Counted from the first letter of the stretch, positions 34,676 through 43,721 are shown. The stretch is 64,000 bases of DNA from Paraburkholderia sp. HP33-1 (GCF_021390595.1 NZ_JAJEJR010000003.1:434001-498000), one strand, 5' to 3'. Program-made: numbers and translations. Notes: generated by a model from the sequence alone, not told the origin.

Positions 34676-35059
34676 ATGGCGCAACCCTTCAGAACCGGAT
34701 TGTTTGAACCTCGTGAAAAGGGCGTGGCATTGCTTACAAGTTGCTGCGCATCATGCGGACAGTCCTTCTTTCCCCGCCGGCAAAGCTGCCTGAAATGCGG
34801 CGGCGCCACACGCGATGCGGAAGCAGGACCGGATGGCCGTCTCTTTTCATTCTCAACCGTGCATATGCCGACGGTGCACTTCAAGCCTCCATACTCCGTC
34901 GGCCTGATCGAGTTCGCCGATGGCCTCAGAGTCTTTTCGCCCATCTCGGAGACCGGGGATCAGAAATTCGCTGTCGGCATGCCAATGCGCGCACGCCCGA
35001 GAGTCTTGTGGGCCGAAGAAAGCGGCGAAGTCGATGGCTTTGAATTCATACCGGCATAG
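34676..35059 (+). CDS. DUF35 / OB-fold Zn-ribbon protein, partner of the thiolase
   Basis: Protein of 127 residues. A rubredoxin-like zinc ribbon (LLTSCCASCGQSFFPRRQSC then CGG) is followed by an OB-fold (FSFSTVHMPTVHFKPPYSVG, LIEFADGLRVF). DUF35 proteins form complexes with SCP2-type thiolases: in steroid degradation the DUF35 part of ChsH2 binds the aldolase Ltp2, and in archaea it binds acetoacetyl-CoA thiolase and HMG-CoA synthase. The gene lies directly before such a thiolase, so a complex is very likely. Confidence 0.9.
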   Translation: MAQPFRTGLFEPREKGVALLTSCCASCGQSFFPRRQSCLKCGGATRDAEAGPDGRLFSFSTVHMPTVHFKPPYSVGLIEFADGLRVFSPISETGDQKFAVGMPMRARPRVLWAEESGEVDGFEFIPA

Positions 35060-35105
35060 CGCAGCGTTGGACGTTTGAGAACATTGAGACTGGAGACCTG
35101 AGTTC

Positions 35106-36251
35106 ATGCGAGATGTCGCCATTATCGGAGTGGGACAAAGCCGCTTCGGCAAGTTTCCCCAGACAGATGCTATTGACCTGGGACGCGAGGCCGTGCGGGC
35201 AGCGTTGAAGGATGCCAATGTTGGCCCGCGGCAAATCCAGGAAGCTTTTACGGCCCGTCTGTACGTGGATCAGATCACGTCAGAAGTGCTTCTTTCAGAT
35301 GTCGGCATCACCGGCATCGAAATGGTCAACGTCGAGAACGCCTGCGCGGGTGGGGCAACGGCAGTGCGCAGCTTGTGGAAAGACATTGCCTCTGGGCTGT
35401 GCGATATCGGGCTGGCAGTTGGCCTGGAGTCCGTGACTCGAAGCCCTTTTGCGGGAAAGCTCATTACGCCTCGCGAAGAAGATCTGGCCGGACAACTTGG
35501 CGGCGCTATTCCCGTCGACTTCGCTTTGATCGCACGTCGGCTTATGCACATGCGTGGCGCGACAGAAGAAGATTTCGCGCAAGTGTCTGTCAAGGCGCAT
35601 CACGCCGGGGCCCTCAACCCGATGGCACAGTATCAGAAAGAGCTTACCGTCGAAGAGGTGCTCCAGTCGCGGATGATTGCCGACCCGATACGGTTGCTCG
35701 AATGCTGCCCGAACACAGACGGAGCCGCAGCAGTTGTGTTATGTGCCGCGGAGTTGGCACCGCGCTTCGTCAATCACGGCGTCAAGATACTTGCCTCGGT
35801 TCTGCGTTCCGGGAGCTATTCATTCGACCAGACGGATCTGATCTCCTTCGACGTGGGCAGGAAGGTGGCTGCTGCCGCATACGAGATGGCCGGCATCGGA
35901 CCTGAGGATCTTGACGTCGTAGAGGTCCATGATGCCTTTGCTCCCGAAGAACTGGTCCACTACGAGGACTTGGGCCTTTGCGCCCCTGGCGATAGTGTGC
36001 GGCTCTTGCGTTCCGGGGATACGGCTTTGGGTGGCCGAATCCCGGTCAATCCGAGCGGTGGCCTGCTTTCGCTCGGACACCCCCCCAGTGCTTCCGGCGT
36101 GCGAAACATCTGCGAAATCGCGCTACAGCTACGCGGAGAAGCCGGCGCGCGTCAGGTGCCCGGCGCCAGGCTGGGCCTCGCGCAAATGATTGGCGGTTTT
36201 GCAGCTGGCCTGGAAGCCGGGGCGTGCTGTATTCACGTTCTGGGTCGGTAG
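35106..36251 (+). CDS. SCP2/lipid-transfer-type thiolase-superfamily protein
   Basis: Thiolase-fold protein of 381 residues. The nucleophile-position Cys is C80 in VENACAGGATA; the His motifs are VEVHDAFAPEE and GLLSLGHPPSASG. The C-terminal catalytic Cys-x-Gly motif is not canonical: GACCIHVL stands there. That pattern is seen in non-thiolytic relatives such as the steroid side-chain retro-aldolase Ltp2. With the DUF35 partner, it may split a beta-hydroxyacyl-CoA by retro-aldol rather than thiolysis, or be a thiolase. It is in the middle of the operon. Confidence 0.85.
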   Translation: MRDVAIIGVGQSRFGKFPQTDAIDLGREAVRAALKDANVGPRQIQEAFTARLYVDQITSEVLLSDVGITGIEMVNVENACAGGATAVRSLWKDIASGLCDIGLAVGLESVTRSPFAGKLITPREEDLAGQLGGAIPVDFALIARRLMHMRGATEEDFAQVSVKAHHAGALNPMAQYQKELTVEEVLQSRMIADPIRLLECCPNTDGAAAVVLCAAELAPRFVNHGVKILASVLRSGSYSFDQTDLISFDVGRKVAAAAYEMAGIGPEDLDVVEVHDAFAPEELVHYEDLGLCAPGDSVRLLRSGDTALGGRIPVNPSGGLLSLGHPPSASGVRNICEIALQLRGEAGARQVPGARLGLAQMIGGFAAGLEAGACCIHVLGR

Positions 36252-36315
36252 TCGGCTGCCGCACGCATCGCGAATGATCACAAGTGGACACCTTGCAATT
36301 AGATAGGAAATGACG

Positions 36316-36966
36316 ATGGGAAACAGTGAGCTTGAAGTCAGGATCGACCAGCTTGAGGCCAGAATCAGGCAGTCATCGGCTTTCATTGAAATCATGAATC
36401 TGCAGGCGAGGTTCAACTACTATCTCGAGGCAAATCAAACCGACAGGATAGTGGATGAGCTGTTTGCCCAGAAGGACCCGTTAGTACGTTGCGAGATCTC
36501 CGACAGCGGCGTCTATGAAGGCATTGATCAGATCCGGGCATTCTGGTCAGCGCGGCATGAAATCCAGGCTGAACGCGGCTACTTTGGAACCATCATGCTG
36601 CGAACACCGCACGTTCGCGTAAATCAGGACGGAAATACGGCCAAGGGAATGTGGCATGCGTTTGGCGCAAACAGCCTTTTCGCGACTCCGTATCCCTGCG
36701 ACCAGGAAAAGCTCACTGCCATCTGGTTCATGGGGAAGTATTCCAATGAGTATGTCAAGGAAGACGGTCGCTGGAAGATCCGATCCCTGCGTTTGATTCA
36801 CTACTTCTACTCGCCCTATGAAGAGGGCTGGATCAAGCAGTCAGACGCATACCGTATCGCGCCCCCGCCGTCCGTGTGCCGGCCGAACGAGCCCAGTGCG
36901 CTCAGCTACATGTATCACCCTCACGGCGACAATGACTTCCTGAGGCAGATTCCGGAGCCGGACTGA
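36316..36966 (+). CDS. SnoaL/NTF2-like protein, first of three tandem paralogues
   Basis: Protein of 216 residues from the ATG at 36316, which is 8 bases from aggaa; the ATG at 36310 is too close. An N-terminal coiled-coil-like helix (LEVRIDQLEARIRQ) leads into an NTF2 cone: IEIMNLQARFNYYLEANQTD, VYEGIDQIRAFW, GMWHAFG, YVKEDGRWKIRSL. NTF2-like enzymes act as isomerases, dehydratases or cyclases without a cofactor. The C-terminal extension of about 55 residues after the cone is unusual. It is about 50% identical by eye to the next gene. Confidence 0.85.
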   Translation: MGNSELEVRIDQLEARIRQSSAFIEIMNLQARFNYYLEANQTDRIVDELFAQKDPLVRCEISDSGVYEGIDQIRAFWSARHEIQAERGYFGTIMLRTPHVRVNQDGNTAKGMWHAFGANSLFATPYPCDQEKLTAIWFMGKYSNEYVKEDGRWKIRSLRLIHYFYSPYEEGWIKQSDAYRIAPPPSVCRPNEPSALSYMYHPHGDNDFLRQIPEPD

Positions 36967-37018
36967 TCTGGTACCTGAGCGCAATACACCTTGAAATATC
37001 GAATTGAAGGAGCTGTGC

Positions 37019-37696
37019 ATGGAGACACAAAAGTTTGCCGCTATGGTAGCCGCACTGGAACGTAAGGCCGAGCTATTGGATGACATCATCGCGGTTATCA
37101 ATTTGCAGGCGAAGTTCAACTATTGCCTGGAGCTGAACAACACTGACCGGATCGTGAACGAACTCTTCGCGCAGCGTGATCCGGAGGTACGGTGTGAAAT
37201 TGCAGACACCGGGATTTACGTGGGTATCGAATCCATTCGACGGTTCTGGAACGCTCGGCACAACATTCAGTCGATCCGCGGATATCTCGGCACGGTGATG
37301 CTCGAGACGCCTCACGTTCAGATCAGTAAGGATGGGACCCATGCAAGAGGTATATGGCATGCCTTTGGCCCCAACAGCGTTCCCGTGAATCAGCACAAAG
37401 TCAAACAGGCATCGGGGGAACGAGCCAAGCTGACCGCGACCTGGTACATGGGCAAATACCAGAATGAATACGTCAAGGAAGACGGGGAGTGGAGGATCAA
37501 ATCACTGCATGCATTGAAGTATATGCAATGTCCCTACGACCAGAGCTGGGTGGAAGCGCCGGACGTATATCGGTTCGCTCCGCCAGTCTCGGAGTGCAGT
37601 CCCGATAAGCCTGGGTCGGGGCATTTCCCCTACGATCCTGCTACTCAAAATTCGATATTGCCTAGCGCCCACGAGCCGCGAGGGTTGGTCTACTAG
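37019..37696 (+). CDS. SnoaL/NTF2-like protein, second paralogue
   Basis: Protein of 225 residues; the ATG at 37019 has the ribosome site gaaggag, so the upstream TTG was not chosen. It repeats the plan of its neighbour: INLQAKFNYCLELNNTDRIV, IYVGIESIRRFWNARH, GIWHAFGPNS, YVKEDGEWRIKSL, then a Pro/Ser-rich tail ending in RGLVY. A 10-residue insertion (HKVKQASGER) occurs after NSVPVNQ. Likely a subunit or paralogous enzyme for the same intermediate. Confidence 0.85.
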   Translation: METQKFAAMVAALERKAELLDDIIAVINLQAKFNYCLELNNTDRIVNELFAQRDPEVRCEIADTGIYVGIESIRRFWNARHNIQSIRGYLGTVMLETPHVQISKDGTHARGIWHAFGPNSVPVNQHKVKQASGERAKLTATWYMGKYQNEYVKEDGEWRIKSLHALKYMQCPYDQSWVEAPDVYRFAPPVSECSPDKPGSGHFPYDPATQNSILPSAHEPRGLVY

Positions 37697-37722
37697 TTGC
37701 AAGAAAAGACGGGAGATTAATT

Positions 37723-38358
37723 GTGTCGACGAAGGACCTGGAACATCGCGTCGCTGAGCTTGCCGCCCAGATCGACGGAATGGTGGACTACTTCGAGTTA
37801 ATGAATTTGCAGGGTGAGTACAACCACAACCTGGACACAGGCGGTGTGCGCAAGATTGCGAATGACATTATTGCGCAGAAGGACCCGAACGTAAAAACGG
37901 ACCTGGCTGGCATCTACGAGGGTATCGAGTCAGTTCGACGTTTGTGGGACGGAATGGCGAGTGCCGTCATGTCGGCCAATGGCGTAATGGGAACCGTCGC
38001 AAACTCGACTCCCTACATCGAAGTTAGCAAGGACGGGAAGACCGCAAAGGGTTTGTGGCACGGATTCGGACCGAATAGCTTCCCCTGCACGCCGTATCCC
38101 GGAGATGAGGAAAAGCTGACCGCCTTCTGGATCATGGTGAAGTACGTGATCGAGTTCGCCAAGGAAGACGGGCAGTGGCGGATCCGTACGTACCACCTGG
38201 AATTGTATTTCCGCACTCCGTTCGAACAAGGTTGGATCAAGCAGCCGGATGCGCGCCGGTTCCTGGTACCGCCTTGGGCAAAACCGGATCGCCCGGAAGC
38301 CAGATTCAAACCCTACCACCCTCACGAATTTAACCAGTTTCAACCGGTACCCGACTAA
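37723..38358 (+). CDS. SnoaL/NTF2-like protein, third paralogue
   Basis: Protein of 211 residues with GTG start and gggag upstream. It keeps LMNLQGEYNHNLDTG, IYEGIESVRRLWDG, GLWHGFGPNSFPC and FAKEDGQWRIRTYH, and ends in a Pro-rich segment (PPWAKPDRPEARFKPYHPHE). It is more divergent than the first two. Asp/His pairs typical of ketosteroid isomerase-type NTF2 enzymes could not be assigned with confidence. Confidence 0.85.
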   Translation: MSTKDLEHRVAELAAQIDGMVDYFELMNLQGEYNHNLDTGGVRKIANDIIAQKDPNVKTDLAGIYEGIESVRRLWDGMASAVMSANGVMGTVANSTPYIEVSKDGKTAKGLWHGFGPNSFPCTPYPGDEEKLTAFWIMVKYVIEFAKEDGQWRIRTYHLELYFRTPFEQGWIKQPDARRFLVPPWAKPDRPEARFKPYHPHEFNQFQPVPD

Positions 38359-38376
38359 ACGAACGTGATGCGAGCA

Positions 38377-38405
38377 CACCTTGAATCCGCGCCGGATTCA
38401 AGGTG
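38377..38405 (+). promoter_or_regulatory. perfect 13-base-pair hairpin inside the operon
   Basis: CACCTTGAATCCG (38377-38389) and CGGATTCAAGGTG (38393-38405) are separated by 3 bases (cgc). It lies in the 84-base gap between the third SnoaL gene and the first double-hotdog gene and is not followed by a T-run. It may be a differential-expression or RNA-processing element. The sequence ACACCTTG also occurs before the first two SnoaL genes. Confidence 0.6.
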
Positions 38406-38442
38406 AATCCAACTCAAAAAGAGCGCAACAGGATTTCTGATC

Positions 38443-39963
38443 ATGGCAGAGCGTGGTGTCTACACGGCAGCAGAGCAGAAGATGCTGGCGGATTTCAAAG
38501 AGAGATCCGCGCAACTGACAGGCTGGATCGGAGAAACCCCTGCCGAAGGATTTCCGTATCCGGCACATCGGATCGCGACCAGGGAGCTCATCGAGCACAT
38601 GGCGTCGGCAGCCGATTTCCGAAACCCGTTGTACCGCGATGAGGCGTACGCGAGGAATACGCGATGGGGCGGCATCGTTGCGCCGCCGTTCTACTACCAC
38701 GCGATCCTTCATGGTGGAGGCATCTGCCCGCTATTCATACCGCCGGAGGAAGGCATCGTGCGCATGGAGCTTTCGCTCATGGCGCACAAGACCGACTTCT
38801 ATAAGCACATACGTCTGGGCGACTACTTCAGGATCTGGTACGGACCTTCGCAGCTCGTTGACATTACCAGGCCGGGCAAGGATTCACTGCGCCAGTTCAT
38901 GTCCACCCGAGTGATCAGCTATATCAATCAGAACGACGAGGTCGTCTGCTCGGACACGGATTACCACTACTACACGATCTTGCCTCCGGCGGAGAACCGC
39001 GGGCCGGAGAAGTTTTCCATCATGGAAAGCCTGCCTCCCATGCCCGGCATGACGATGGACCTCGAATACACCGAGGAATACCGATACACCAAAGAGGACA
39101 TTGCGGTCATTGACCGGCTGTACAACGCCGAGATGCGGCGCGGCGGCAAGACGCTGTTCTGGGAAGACGTGAACGTCGGCGACGAGCTCCCTCCTGTCGT
39201 AATGGGCCCGCTGACCACCTGGGATTCGGTGGTGGCCCTACAGGGATTCGGCGCCGCCTGCGTCACCATGAACGACCTGCGCCAGATGAACGCAGATACG
39301 GTCATCATCGATCGCAAGACCCATGTTCCAGTGATGGACATCGAGTTCCACCTGACCGATCAGGGCGCCAAGCGGTTCCACTCCTATTCCACGACGCCGA
39401 TCGGTCCGCCGATCCTGCATTTCTTCGCGCGGCTGATCACCAACTGGGCTGGCGACGATGGTTACCTGCGACGCCTGACCTGGCGCAACTTCGCCAACAC
39501 TGCATTCGGCGACACGGTCTTCGGCCGGGCCAAGGTGACTCGCAAGTTTGTCGAGGACGGCGAACACATGGTCGAACTCGACGTCTGGATGGAATCGATC
39601 CGGGGCTACGTCAGCAACGTTGGCCCGTCGATCGTCAGCCTGCTTGCCAGGGAAGAGACCATCGCCTGCAACAAGTCGCCGGCGTTCAGGGCCGCTTCGC
39701 TGGTCGAATCAGACGCGCGTGCGGCGGGAATCCAGGCTGAAGCATGTTCTTCCGGCATTCAGATCGGCGACCGGATCAGGATCAAGGATCGTCCTGATTG
39801 GCCGATGCCCGGCGGTTACCGGCTGGCAAATCAGACTGCCACAGTCCACGACGTTGTCGACTATTCGCGGGGTTACGTGCTGGCCAGGCTCGATGAGAAG
39901 GCGACCGGCATAGACGTCCGGGTGCCGCTTGGCTTCCGATCCGATTCGATTGAAAAAATCTAA
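38443..39963 (+). CDS. double-hotdog (MaoC/FAS1-dehydratase-like) protein with SH3-like tail, paralogue 1
   Basis: Protein of 506 residues. Domain 1 (about 20-190) is MaoC_dehydrat_N-like: ELIEHMASAADFRNPLYRDE, ARNTRWGGIVAPPFYYH. Domain 2 (about 225-420) is a second hotdog: FWEDVNVGDELPPVVMGPLT, ILHFFARLITNWAGDDGYLR, FGDTVFGRAKVTRKF. The last 65 residues (GDRIRIKDRPDWPMPGGYRL) look like an SH3-type barrel, as in nitrile hydratase beta. The NPLxH of catalytic MaoC enzymes reads NPLYRD, so the dyad His is missing. A role in hydrating or dehydrating an acyl-CoA is inferred from family only. Confidence 0.82.
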   Translation: MAERGVYTAAEQKMLADFKERSAQLTGWIGETPAEGFPYPAHRIATRELIEHMASAADFRNPLYRDEAYARNTRWGGIVAPPFYYHAILHGGGICPLFIPPEEGIVRMELSLMAHKTDFYKHIRLGDYFRIWYGPSQLVDITRPGKDSLRQFMSTRVISYINQNDEVVCSDTDYHYYTILPPAENRGPEKFSIMESLPPMPGMTMDLEYTEEYRYTKEDIAVIDRLYNAEMRRGGKTLFWEDVNVGDELPPVVMGPLTTWDSVVALQGFGAACVTMNDLRQMNADTVIIDRKTHVPVMDIEFHLTDQGAKRFHSYSTTPIGPPILHFFARLITNWAGDDGYLRRLTWRNFANTAFGDTVFGRAKVTRKFVEDGEHMVELDVWMESIRGYVSNVGPSIVSLLAREETIACNKSPAFRAASLVESDARAAGIQAEACSSGIQIGDRIRIKDRPDWPMPGGYRLANQTATVHDVVDYSRGYVLARLDEKATGIDVRVPLGFRSDSIEKI

Positions 39964-39974
39964 GGAAAACTATC

Positions 39975-41501
39975 ATGGCAGAGCGTGGTGTTTATAGCGC
40001 GGCTGAAGCGAAGATGCTCGCAGATTTCAAGAGGAGGTCTGCCGAACTGACAGGATGGATCAAGGAAGGCCTGCAAAAAGAGTTCTCCTTCCCCGCGCAC
40101 CGCGTGGCCAGCAGGGAGCTCATCGAACACATGGCAACTGCGGCGGACTTCAAGAATCCGCTCTATCGCGATGAGAGTTACGCTCGTAACACCCGGTGGG
40201 GGGGCATTATCGCCCCGCCTTTCTTCTATCACTGCATCCTGCACGGTGGCGGAATTGTCTTTCTGCAGCTACCACCCGAGCATGGCATCGTCGTCAACGA
40301 AAGCGTGCTCATGGAGCACAAGTCAGATTTCTACCAGCCGATCCGCGTGAACGACACATTCAGGATCTGGTACGGCCCGACCCTGATCGACGACATCACT
40401 CGGCCCGGCAAGGATTCGATGCGCCAGTTCAGGCTTACGCGGGTCATCAGCTACATCAACCAGCGTGACGAGGTCGTCTGCACCAACACCGACAAGCATA
40501 TCTACACGATCTTGCCGCCTTCGTCCGATGTGGGAATTCAGAAGAGCTTCGTAATGGAAACTTCGGAAGACCACACTTCAAAGCGGGCGCTCAGCTGGAC
40601 CGAGGAGTACGTCTATAGCAAGGAGGACATCCAGACCATCGACCGCCTGTATGACGCCGAAGTGCGGCGCGGAGCGGAAATCCGGTACTGGGAAGACGTG
40701 AACGTTGGCGACGAACTGCCACCGATCGTGATGGGTCCGTTGACAACGTGGGACTCTGTCGTTTCGATGCAGGGCTTCGGTGTGGCCGCCCACACCATGA
40801 ACGACTTACGTAAGGTGAACGCGGATACGGTGATCGTCGATCCTTCGACAAATATTCCCTATCAAGACATCGAGTTGCATCTGTCCGATCGCGTCGCCAA
40901 ACTCGTGAACTCTTACTCGACCACCTTGGTCGGTCCCCCGATCTTTCATTTCCTGTCGAAGGTGATCACCAACTGGGCGGGAGACGACGGCTTCCTGCGG
41001 AGGTTTAGCTGGCACAAGCTTGCCAATACGCCATTCGGCGACACGATCTTCGGGCGCGGCAAGGTCGTCAGGAAGTATGTGGAGAATGGCGAATATCTGG
41101 TCGACCTCGACACCAGCATGGAATCTGTTCGTGGCTTCATCACCAATGTGGGGCCGGCGACCGTCAGCCTCCTGTCACGCGAGCAGGTCTTTAACCGCAA
41201 CGATCCGCCGCTCTTCAGGCCGGCTCCTGCATTCCCCGGCGCTGGGGCGGCGCGGGGAGAGTCGGTCACAGCGGCCGAGCGGTCGCAGGCCGGCTTCAAG
41301 AAGGGCGATCGCGTGAAGATCAAGGATCGCCCGGATTGGCCAATGCCTGGTGGCTACAAGCTCGCCAATCAAGCGGGTCGGGTTGTCGATACCGTCGATA
41401 GTCTGGACGGGTACCTTCTGGTTGTGCTGGACGAAGAAGTGACGGGAATCGACACCAAAGTGCCCCTCGGTCTCAAGGTGGATTCCATCGCGAAGGTTTG
41501 A
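39975..41501 (+). CDS. double-hotdog protein with SH3-like tail, paralogue 2
   Basis: Protein of 508 residues, starting 11 bases after paralogue 1 and strongly similar to it throughout (MAERGVYSAAEAKMLADFKR at the start). Domain 1 has NPLYRDESYARNTRWGG, domain 2 has FWED-type RYWEDVNVGDELPPIVMGPL and FGRGKVVRKYVENGEYLVDL, and the tail is GDRVKIKDRPDWPMPGGYKL. As in paralogue 1, no D-x4-H dyad is visible in domain 1. The pair may form a heteromer. Confidence 0.82.
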   Translation: MAERGVYSAAEAKMLADFKRRSAELTGWIKEGLQKEFSFPAHRVASRELIEHMATAADFKNPLYRDESYARNTRWGGIIAPPFFYHCILHGGGIVFLQLPPEHGIVVNESVLMEHKSDFYQPIRVNDTFRIWYGPTLIDDITRPGKDSMRQFRLTRVISYINQRDEVVCTNTDKHIYTILPPSSDVGIQKSFVMETSEDHTSKRALSWTEEYVYSKEDIQTIDRLYDAEVRRGAEIRYWEDVNVGDELPPIVMGPLTTWDSVVSMQGFGVAAHTMNDLRKVNADTVIVDPSTNIPYQDIELHLSDRVAKLVNSYSTTLVGPPIFHFLSKVITNWAGDDGFLRRFSWHKLANTPFGDTIFGRGKVVRKYVENGEYLVDLDTSMESVRGFITNVGPATVSLLSREQVFNRNDPPLFRPAPAFPGAGAARGESVTAAERSQAGFKKGDRVKIKDRPDWPMPGGYKLANQAGRVVDTVDSLDGYLLVVLDEEVTGIDTKVPLGLKVDSIAKV

Positions 41502-41575
41502 GAGTTATGCCTGGGGCGGCATCGCTAGCGCATGCCTCGAACCTTTATGAAGCAACAATCCGTGGAGACGCGTAA

Positions 41576-42409
41576 ATGTCTAGTCAATCACCCGCATTGC
41601 CTCCGTTTCCGGGGGAACTGAGGACGTTGCGGCTCGTGCTCACCGAGCCGGTCCCTCCCGCCCTTTTTGTCTGCTCCGCCAAAGTTTGCAGTGACGTAGC
41701 CCGGGAGTTGAAGAACAAGTTCGAAACTGGGGCGGAGCTGTCCGACGAACTGAAGGTCCAGTTCGACAAGCACTTGTCCTACTGTGTCGGGCTAGGCGAG
41801 CAGTTTTACGAAGCCGGCCCTTCGGCGGATTTTTCCGAGGTGCTCTATATCTACCGAGCACAAAGCCTGGACGAGGCCAGAAAACTGATGGAGGCCGACC
41901 CGTTCTATCAGGAAGGCGTCTTTCACGATCCCTGGTATTTCGAATGGCACATTCATTCGCCGATCTACAAGAGCGCCATGCCGCCCATGCCGGAGCAGGT
42001 GATCGAGTTCAAGGTCCATGAGACAACGCCGCGAACGTTAGTCGCCTGTTTCGGAGATTTCGACCTCGAACTCGCGATGAAGGACATGGACAAACAAGGG
42101 CAAATGTCCATCTTTCATGTGATGCATGTCTTCAACCGGCATGCGGAGGGTGGGCTCGGGACGATGGGAATCGATTGGGGCGTGGGCCCGGCGGGCCCCG
42201 ACAAGTCGCTGCACATCCTCAATGTACCGAACGTCGACATGGCGAAGATGTACAACGAAATGGATGCCGCATGCCGCTGGGGGATCATGAGTAATTTCAG
42301 GTACTTCGAGTGGTGTATCCACTACCCCGTTCGCAAAGCGAGCCCCCGTCATAAAGGAGCGCTGCGCGAGGCGATCACCCGAGCCGGCATCGTCGTACCG
42401 GAGGTGTAG
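41576..42409 (+). CDS. tandem YciI/dimeric alpha-beta-barrel-like protein
   Basis: Protein of 277 residues, no recognised named family. The first half contains a YciI-like strand-helix unit (LYIYRAQSLDEARKLMEADP) followed by FHDPWYFEWHIHSP; the second half ends in an equivalent unit, MYNEMDAACRWGIMSNFRYF then EWCIHYPVRK. The repeated FEWxIHxP motif suggests an internal duplication giving a pseudo-dimer, the reverse of the usual homodimeric barrel. YciI-like proteins carry out small ring-cleavage, isomerase or dehalogenase-type reactions using a His. It lies between hotdog paralogues 2 and 3 with the MFS gene. Confidence 0.65.
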   Translation: MSSQSPALPPFPGELRTLRLVLTEPVPPALFVCSAKVCSDVARELKNKFETGAELSDELKVQFDKHLSYCVGLGEQFYEAGPSADFSEVLYIYRAQSLDEARKLMEADPFYQEGVFHDPWYFEWHIHSPIYKSAMPPMPEQVIEFKVHETTPRTLVACFGDFDLELAMKDMDKQGQMSIFHVMHVFNRHAEGGLGTMGIDWGVGPAGPDKSLHILNVPNVDMAKMYNEMDAACRWGIMSNFRYFEWCIHYPVRKASPRHKGALREAITRAGIVVPEV

Positions 42410-42506
42410 AGCAAGGCTTGAGGCAATAACCTGCGGTGGAGAAAGGCTAAGTACGGGGCGCTGTTGGTGTCCTGCTTACCTAAACATGAATGGCGGAGAC
42501 ACTAAC

Positions 42507-43721
42507 ATGAGCAAACGACAACAGGCACAGATCATCCTGGCGGTGCTATCGATTACCTTCGTAAGCAAGCTTCTGGAAACTGTGTCGCCCGGGCTTCATT
42601 CGATCGGAAGTGCATTGAATGTTCCCTATACCTCCTTAATGCTATTGCTGACGATACCGGTCCTGATTTCGATGCCGATAGCCCTACTGGTGGGTCCGAT
42701 TACCGGCACCTTCGTCAGGTACAGGACGGTTATATCGGCCGGCCTGCTATTGATGGCCATAGGCGGCATGGCGCCGTTCTGGTTACGGGACTGGACGATG
42801 ATTCTCGTCGCCAGAGGTATGTTCGGCATTGGGCAGGGAATCATCATGCCACTGGTATTGGCATTGATATTCGGCCTGGTGGCGCCCGAAAATCAGGCGA
42901 CCATGATGGGCATGCAGAATGTTGTTTCCGGCATTGCGGGAATGGTTTTCTCATTGGCAGCCGGTGTGCTGGCGGGAATGAGCTGGACTTATCCATTCCT
43001 GCTCAATGCGGTTACGCTCGTGACGTTGGTCATTGTGTTGATCTTTTTGCCAGAGCCGGCAAGGGGAGCAGTGCCTTCGGGCGCTGCACTGGTGGTCAAG
43101 CCGAAGCTGCTGGAGGGTTTGCCGCCGGTATTCTGGGTCTACGGCATTCTGACGTTCGCCTATGCGGTGCTGATTTTCCCTTCCATGGGAAACATCTCAA
43201 TCGTTTTTCACCAGTTAGGACTGAGCCCTGCGCTCGCAGGTACCGCCCTCATGCTGCTGACGGGAGGCGCAACGGTCGCAGGCCTGATCTTCGGCAAATT
43301 GTTCAAGAACTTCGGGTTGCGCACCATCACCGTAGGATTCGCCGCGGCCTGCGCGTCTCAATGGCTGTTCGCAACCGGCAGCACCTTCTACGAGTTTGCT
43401 ATTGGTGAATTGCTGTTGGGATTCGGATCCTTGGGGCTCGCTTTCGCGGGGCTCTGTATGGCCGCCGGAAAGTCGGTCGGTCGTGAAAAATCTGCCTTGG
43501 CCATGTCGATCACATTGACAGGAATGAATGCTGGAACATTTGCTTCTCCGTTGATTTTTGCCGGGGTCATGAGCCTGATCGGATCCACTTCGATGCGAAC
43601 ACCGTACTGGATGAGCGTAATCGGCTTCGGGGTATTAGCGGTTGCCTCGCTATTCCTGAAGCAGGCAGTTCCGGGACAAAGTCTGAAGCATGGCGTGCAT
43701 CCGCAGAACGGGTCCATTTAA
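42507..43721 (+). CDS. MFS transporter (uptake-type candidate)
   Basis: From the ATG at 42507 (ggag 9 bases upstream) the protein is about 404 residues with roughly 12 membrane segments. It has ARGMFGIGQGIIMPLVLALI, a loop-8/9 motif FGKLFKNFGLRTI and a non-canonical loop 2-3. It resembles CynX/NimT-type or MFS solute carriers. Sitting inside the acyl-CoA operon, between accessory genes, it probably imports the growth substrate. It overlaps nothing; the next gene starts 71 bases on. Confidence 0.85.
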   Translation: MSKRQQAQIILAVLSITFVSKLLETVSPGLHSIGSALNVPYTSLMLLLTIPVLISMPIALLVGPITGTFVRYRTVISAGLLLMAIGGMAPFWLRDWTMILVARGMFGIGQGIIMPLVLALIFGLVAPENQATMMGMQNVVSGIAGMVFSLAAGVLAGMSWTYPFLLNAVTLVTLVIVLIFLPEPARGAVPSGAALVVKPKLLEGLPPVFWVYGILTFAYAVLIFPSMGNISIVFHQLGLSPALAGTALMLLTGGATVAGLIFGKLFKNFGLRTITVGFAAACASQWLFATGSTFYEFAIGELLLGFGSLGLAFAGLCMAAGKSVGREKSALAMSITLTGMNAGTFASPLIFAGVMSLIGSTSMRTPYWMSVIGFGVLAVASLFLKQAVPGQSLKHGVHPQNGSI

